64,000 nt of DNA, taken from the NCBI RefSeq assembly GCF_044788715.1, contig NZ_CP173170.1, positions 1,612,001-1,676,000 of the forward strand, written 5' to 3'. Below are positions 61,201 through 64,000 of the stretch, piece after piece. Position numbers and translations under genes: made by a program. Each line of letters begins with the position of its first letter. The first letter of the stretch is position 1. Source of the stretch: Methylotuvimicrobium sp018830325. GTDB taxonomy: Bacteria > Pseudomonadota > Gammaproteobacteria > Methylococcales > Methylomonadaceae. A model generated the notes under the pieces. That model was not told the DNA's origin and did not search any database. It saw only the letters and a list, made by a program, of their open reading frames with translations.

Positions 61201-62946
61201 ATGAATTTACTGGACGGACAGCTTTTTTTTGCATTAATCGCCGCGCTGATATTGTCTTGGGTTGCGGGTCTACTTATTGCTCGGCTTTATCGCAACAAAG
61301 TACTCGAGCTGATGATGGTTGGTGATGCGCCCGATGACTCGGTTGCTAAGGGGTTCGTCGTAAATAACTTTCCTATTTTACGGAGGGCTCGGTTGCTCGA
61401 TTGGCAGGTGTCGGCGGCAGAGAAAGCCGCCGTCAAGCCTGCAAGGACGCATTTACGGCGTCCTGCCAAGCGAATTACCGAACCCTCAACAAAGCTCATA
61501 GATCCCAGGCGTTATTTATCACGAAACCCTAAGACCGATTCAACGTTTTCGGCCGATAGTGGGGATGACCCGTTTTCGTGCGAAGGCGTCGATTTGTTTC
61601 AGCAGAATTCCCATGCACTTTGGCGGCTACGCATCGCATTTATACTGGTTTCGGCTATTCTTGCAATAATTGTTGCATTTAGCGCACAGGCAGCCTATGT
61701 GGAAGAGGTCTATAGTTGGCGCCGGACGACGATTCTGACTTTGGTTTATGCTTGGCCGTTAGTCCCTGGGGTCGGGTTGTTAGAGCGTTGGTCACGATGG
61801 AAAATTCTGGTCGTATCTGTTTCTTATATGTTATTGGCCGGCATGCTGGTCATTGTAAGCTCTTACGAAAAACAGGTTTCGCTCGAAATGATGTTCTGGT
61901 TATTCGGTCAGCAGGTGCCGCTATTAGTCTTTGTGTTTTTTATGACCGGTCCGAAATTACGCGCCGTCGGACCGTATTTGTTGGTCTTGTTTTTTTTGTT
62001 GGCCGCGTCATCGTTGACCGGATTAAATATTCTCGAACAAGCGCTGGGGGACGAACCGGATTCTTGGGTAATGGATTGGGTTTCAGCAACGAATGCTTAT
62101 TTCGTTTTTATCTTGTTCAGTGTTGCACCATGGCTGTTGGCTTATTATCCGGTTCACCTGCTGGCGAGAGGCGTTGCTACGGCGTATCGTAAAAAACTAT
62201 TTTCAGAACCCTTATACCTGTTCTCCGGTTTATGGGCTATTGCCTTGCTTTTTCATGCGATGGTGCTTAGTCATTCGCTCGGTTTTCAGGCGTATTTAGT
62301 TTTATTTGCCTGGGTTATTATTCCTCTGTCGTTTGTTGTGTTGGCCCCAGTGTTGCGGCAACGTCATCAAGCGCCGACATTGTTGCTATTGCGCGTGTTT
62401 CGGTCGGATAATCGTATTGAATCCTTATTCGATCAAATCGTCGAGCGGTGGCGATATTCCGGCAAAACCTTTTTGATAGCGGGTAAGGATTTATCATTGC
62501 GCACGCTTGAGCCCGACGAATTGTTTACGTTCTTGAGCGGACATTTACAAGATCGTTTCATTAGCAGCAAGACGCGATTGCAACAAGCTTTGCAGGATTT
62601 GGATTTGTTACCTGACGTAGATGGGCGGTTTCGTATCAATGAGTTTTTTTGCTTCGACAGTACTTGGCAGACGGTGCTATCCGTTTTAGCGCATCGAGCG
62701 AATTGTGTTTTGATGGATTTAAGGGGGTATTGCTCGGACCGGCAAGGCTGCAGTTATGAGTTGAGTGTACTCGCCGCTATGCCGCATTTACGCAGGCTGG
62801 TCATTTTGTTCGATAAACAGACGGATAGAAAAACGGCGGAACATTTACTGAAAAACAGTCTTACAAAAATTGATTGGATAGACAGCGATGCGAAGAGCGA
62901 CTCTGAGTTCTCGCAGAAAATTTTGAAACCTTTATTGACAGCATGA
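61201..62946 (+). CDS. Polytopic membrane protein with C-terminal cytosolic Rossmann-like domain, carrying an in-frame R4 insertion
   Basis: 581 residues as encoded, 519 without the insert. One TM at 8-28, then residues 49-111 encoded by an R4 repeat, then about eight TM helices (144-164, 175-194, 201-221, 236-249, 256-276, 297-317, 336-356, 361-383) and a soluble tail 390-581. The tail reads PTLLLLRVFRSDNRIESLFD, then RYSGKTFLIAGKDLSLRTLE and CVLMDLRGYCSDRQGCSYEL, then RRLVILFDKQTD, alternating strands and helices like a TIR or Rossmannoid signalling domain. I do not recognise a named family. It follows the patatin gene by 63 bp and is likely the membrane partner in the same system. Confidence 0.68.
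   Translation: MNLLDGQLFFALIAALILSWVAGLLIARLYRNKVLELMMVGDAPDDSVAKGFVVNNFPILRRARLLDWQVSAAEKAAVKPARTHLRRPAKRITEPSTKLIDPRRYLSRNPKTDSTFSADSGDDPFSCEGVDLFQQNSHALWRLRIAFILVSAILAIIVAFSAQAAYVEEVYSWRRTTILTLVYAWPLVPGVGLLERWSRWKILVVSVSYMLLAGMLVIVSSYEKQVSLEMMFWLFGQQVPLLVFVFFMTGPKLRAVGPYLLVLFFLLAASSLTGLNILEQALGDEPDSWVMDWVSATNAYFVFILFSVAPWLLAYYPVHLLARGVATAYRKKLFSEPLYLFSGLWAIALLFHAMVLSHSLGFQAYLVLFAWVIIPLSFVVLAPVLRQRHQAPTLLLLRVFRSDNRIESLFDQIVERWRYSGKTFLIAGKDLSLRTLEPDELFTFLSGHLQDRFISSKTRLQQALQDLDLLPDVDGRFRINEFFCFDSTWQTVLSVLAHRANCVLMDLRGYCSDRQGCSYELSVLAAMPHLRRLVILFDKQTDRKTAEHLLKNSLTKIDWIDSDAKSDSEFSQKILKPLLTA
61347..61532 (+). repeat. R4 element inside a coding region, in frame
   Basis: 186 bp (62 codons exactly), left terminus 'taaggggttcgtcgtaaata' and right terminus 'gttatttatcacgaaaccct', with the R4 core 'tggcaggtgtcggcggcaga' and 'ggcgtcctgccaagcgaatt'. 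It has no stop codon in the host frame and leaves the downstream frame unchanged. Confidence 0.85.
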
Positions 62947-63000
62947 ATTGAAATGCATGCTAATGATGATTGGTTTATTTCATTTTTGGAGTTTGATGCC

Positions 63001-63987
63001 ATGACTATAACAACCTTAATGAATAATGCGCGAATCGGAAAGATTATCGCAGATGCAAATGATCATGACGATCAATGGAGAGACGATCTACAGCGTTTTT
63101 TGAACGGAGATGCTTCATTGACGCGAGCCTCGGCCGGCGAAAGCGGTATCAAGGCGATTCAGCGCTTGCTGATTTTCTTGGGATATTCAACGACATCGAC
63201 CGGCGCGTTCACGATCGATGGCGATTTCGGTCGCGGTACCAATCGTGCGGTCGCGCAGTTTCAGTTCGAGCACGATTTGAATCCGGCGATTAGCCGAAAA
63301 ACGATTTGCTACGAGTGTCGATGGAATACCGCGCGGACTCTGATAACAGTGATACCGGACGCCAAATTGACTTTGACTACGTTGGAAAAAATGCTTAAAG
63401 CCACGCTTGATAGAATTGACGCCGGACATATCATGACCGGGCGATTCGATGAAGCGATCTTTCATTTGAATGCATTACATAAAAAGCGTTTTTTGGATTG
63501 CCGAGGCATTCTCGACCGCTATGGAGAAATGGCGCAACAGGCTTCGAAACAAATCGAGCAAGAAAAAGGCGTTGCTGTCCGTCCCGAATGGATTTTAGCG
63601 GTCATTCGCCAAGAAACTGCCGGCGTCATAAGACCGAGATTCGAACAGCATTACTTATCGCGCTTGAACAAACAGCATCCCGACGCGCCCTTGGAAGAAT
63701 TGCGCATGCAATCGATGAGCCTCGGATTGGGGCAAATCATGGGGGCTAATTTCAAAATGGTCGGAGCGAAATCGGCAACGGAACTTTTTACCGCGCCGGC
63801 CGAGCAACAGGTGGCTTTTGTCGCGCGATTCCTAACCGGCAGAAAAGACGCGGTTAAAAAAACGAAGCCTGAAGAGGCCGATTTTCGGAGTGTCGCCAGG
63901 TATTACAACGGGCCGAAATACGAAGCCCATCATTATCATGAGCAACTGGCCCGCTGGCACCGGGAGTTTAAGGCTTTAATGCAATAA
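63001..63987 (+). CDS. Peptidoglycan-binding N-acetylmuramidase (DUF3380 type)
   Basis: 328 residues from ATG 63001, preceded by GGAG (an alternative Met at 62953 lacks one). The N-terminal half has a peptidoglycan-binding-1 module (GIKAIQRLLIFLGYSTT, TIDGDFGRGTNRAVAQFQFE). The C-terminal half matches the DUF3380 muramidase family of phage endolysins: WILAVIRQETAGVIRPRFEQ with the putative catalytic Glu, SLGLGQIMGANFKMVG, and VARYYNGPKYEAHHYHEQLA. It has no signal peptide, so it would need a carrier, lysis or membrane damage to reach the wall. It follows the membrane-protein gene and ends 13 bp before the window's end. Confidence 0.8.
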   Translation: MTITTLMNNARIGKIIADANDHDDQWRDDLQRFLNGDASLTRASAGESGIKAIQRLLIFLGYSTTSTGAFTIDGDFGRGTNRAVAQFQFEHDLNPAISRKTICYECRWNTARTLITVIPDAKLTLTTLEKMLKATLDRIDAGHIMTGRFDEAIFHLNALHKKRFLDCRGILDRYGEMAQQASKQIEQEKGVAVRPEWILAVIRQETAGVIRPRFEQHYLSRLNKQHPDAPLEELRMQSMSLGLGQIMGANFKMVGAKSATELFTAPAEQQVAFVARFLTGRKDAVKKTKPEEADFRSVARYYNGPKYEAHHYHEQLARWHREFKALMQ

Positions 63988-64000
63988 ACCGAACATTCAT

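Noticed and set aside
62953..63987. Prophage lysis module inferred from the endolysin-like muramidase
   Set aside because: No holin, spanin, structural or integrase gene is nearby. The muramidase sits at the end of the SLOG/TPR/patatin cluster, so a prophage call is not supported.
1..64000. tRNA or rRNA genes
   Set aside because: No cloverleaf-like sequence ending in CCA or rRNA signature was recognised. A tRNAscan or Infernal run would be decisive.

Overview
The window carries gammaproteobacterial-type genes (gcvH, dgkA, mazG, modABC/modE, gor, SulP, norCB) and an unusually dense load of short inverted-repeat elements. The gene content and repeat style look like a Methylococcales-type methylotroph, but no methane or methanol oxidation gene is present, so that placement is an inference. 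There are no rRNA, tRNA or CRISPR loci. Coding DNA is on both strands in short operons. Intergenic gaps are filled with at least four repeat families, called R1 to R4 here, which nest inside one another and form chimeras.

Layout. 1-3.2 kb: end of a hybrid histidine kinase and a zinc-domain chemoreceptor. 3.3-7.8 kb: RND metal efflux pump and its adaptor, split by an R2/R3 repeat. 7.9-11 kb: gcvH, a repeat, a DnaA-box-like cluster, dgkA, a PfkB kinase and mazG. 11.2-21.2 kb: a molybdenum region with porin-modABC, a LysR regulator, a TonB receptor, a binding-protein/cytochrome chimera and modE, with ModE-box-like sites in the promoter regions. 21.5-30 kb: a lipoprotein, a LysM-FecR protein and two CHASE2 cyclic-di-GMP-type proteins, one with a degenerate GGDEF. 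30-34.5 kb: a lipoprotein operon with a frameshift, a tiny antitoxin-like ORF, glutathione reductase, a peroxiredoxin and an encapsulated-ferritin-type protein without encapsulin.

34.8-47 kb: a Wadjet (jetABCD) plasmid-defence locus. jetABC is an overlapping operon, but jetD lies 5.4 kb downstream. In between are a Uma2 nuclease, a REP-associated (RAYT) transposase, its truncated copy, a DUF4160/DUF2442 pair and a tandemly duplicated Rossmann-fold gene whose intact copy ends 3 bp before jetD.

47.4-55 kb: a SulP transporter, then a nitric-oxide module: a SufR-like Fe-S regulator divergent from a truncated haemoglobin and a ferredoxin-reductase, with a palindrome between them, followed by a small membrane protein and norCB. 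55-56.4 kb: composite nested repeats.

56.4-64 kb: the best candidate for a little-described system. It is a five-gene co-directional cluster: a SLOG nucleotide-sensor-like protein; a nucleoside-deoxyribosyltransferase/TIR-like domain joined to a TPR region of the ASK-kinase (MAP3K TRAFs-binding) type; a second TPR region of that type fused to a patatin phospholipase with membrane anchors; a polytopic membrane protein with a cytosolic Rossmann-like tail; and a peptidoglycan-binding muramidase. The domain mix suggests nucleotide-signal sensing coupled to envelope-damaging effectors. An R4 element sits in frame inside the membrane-protein gene and adds 62 codons.
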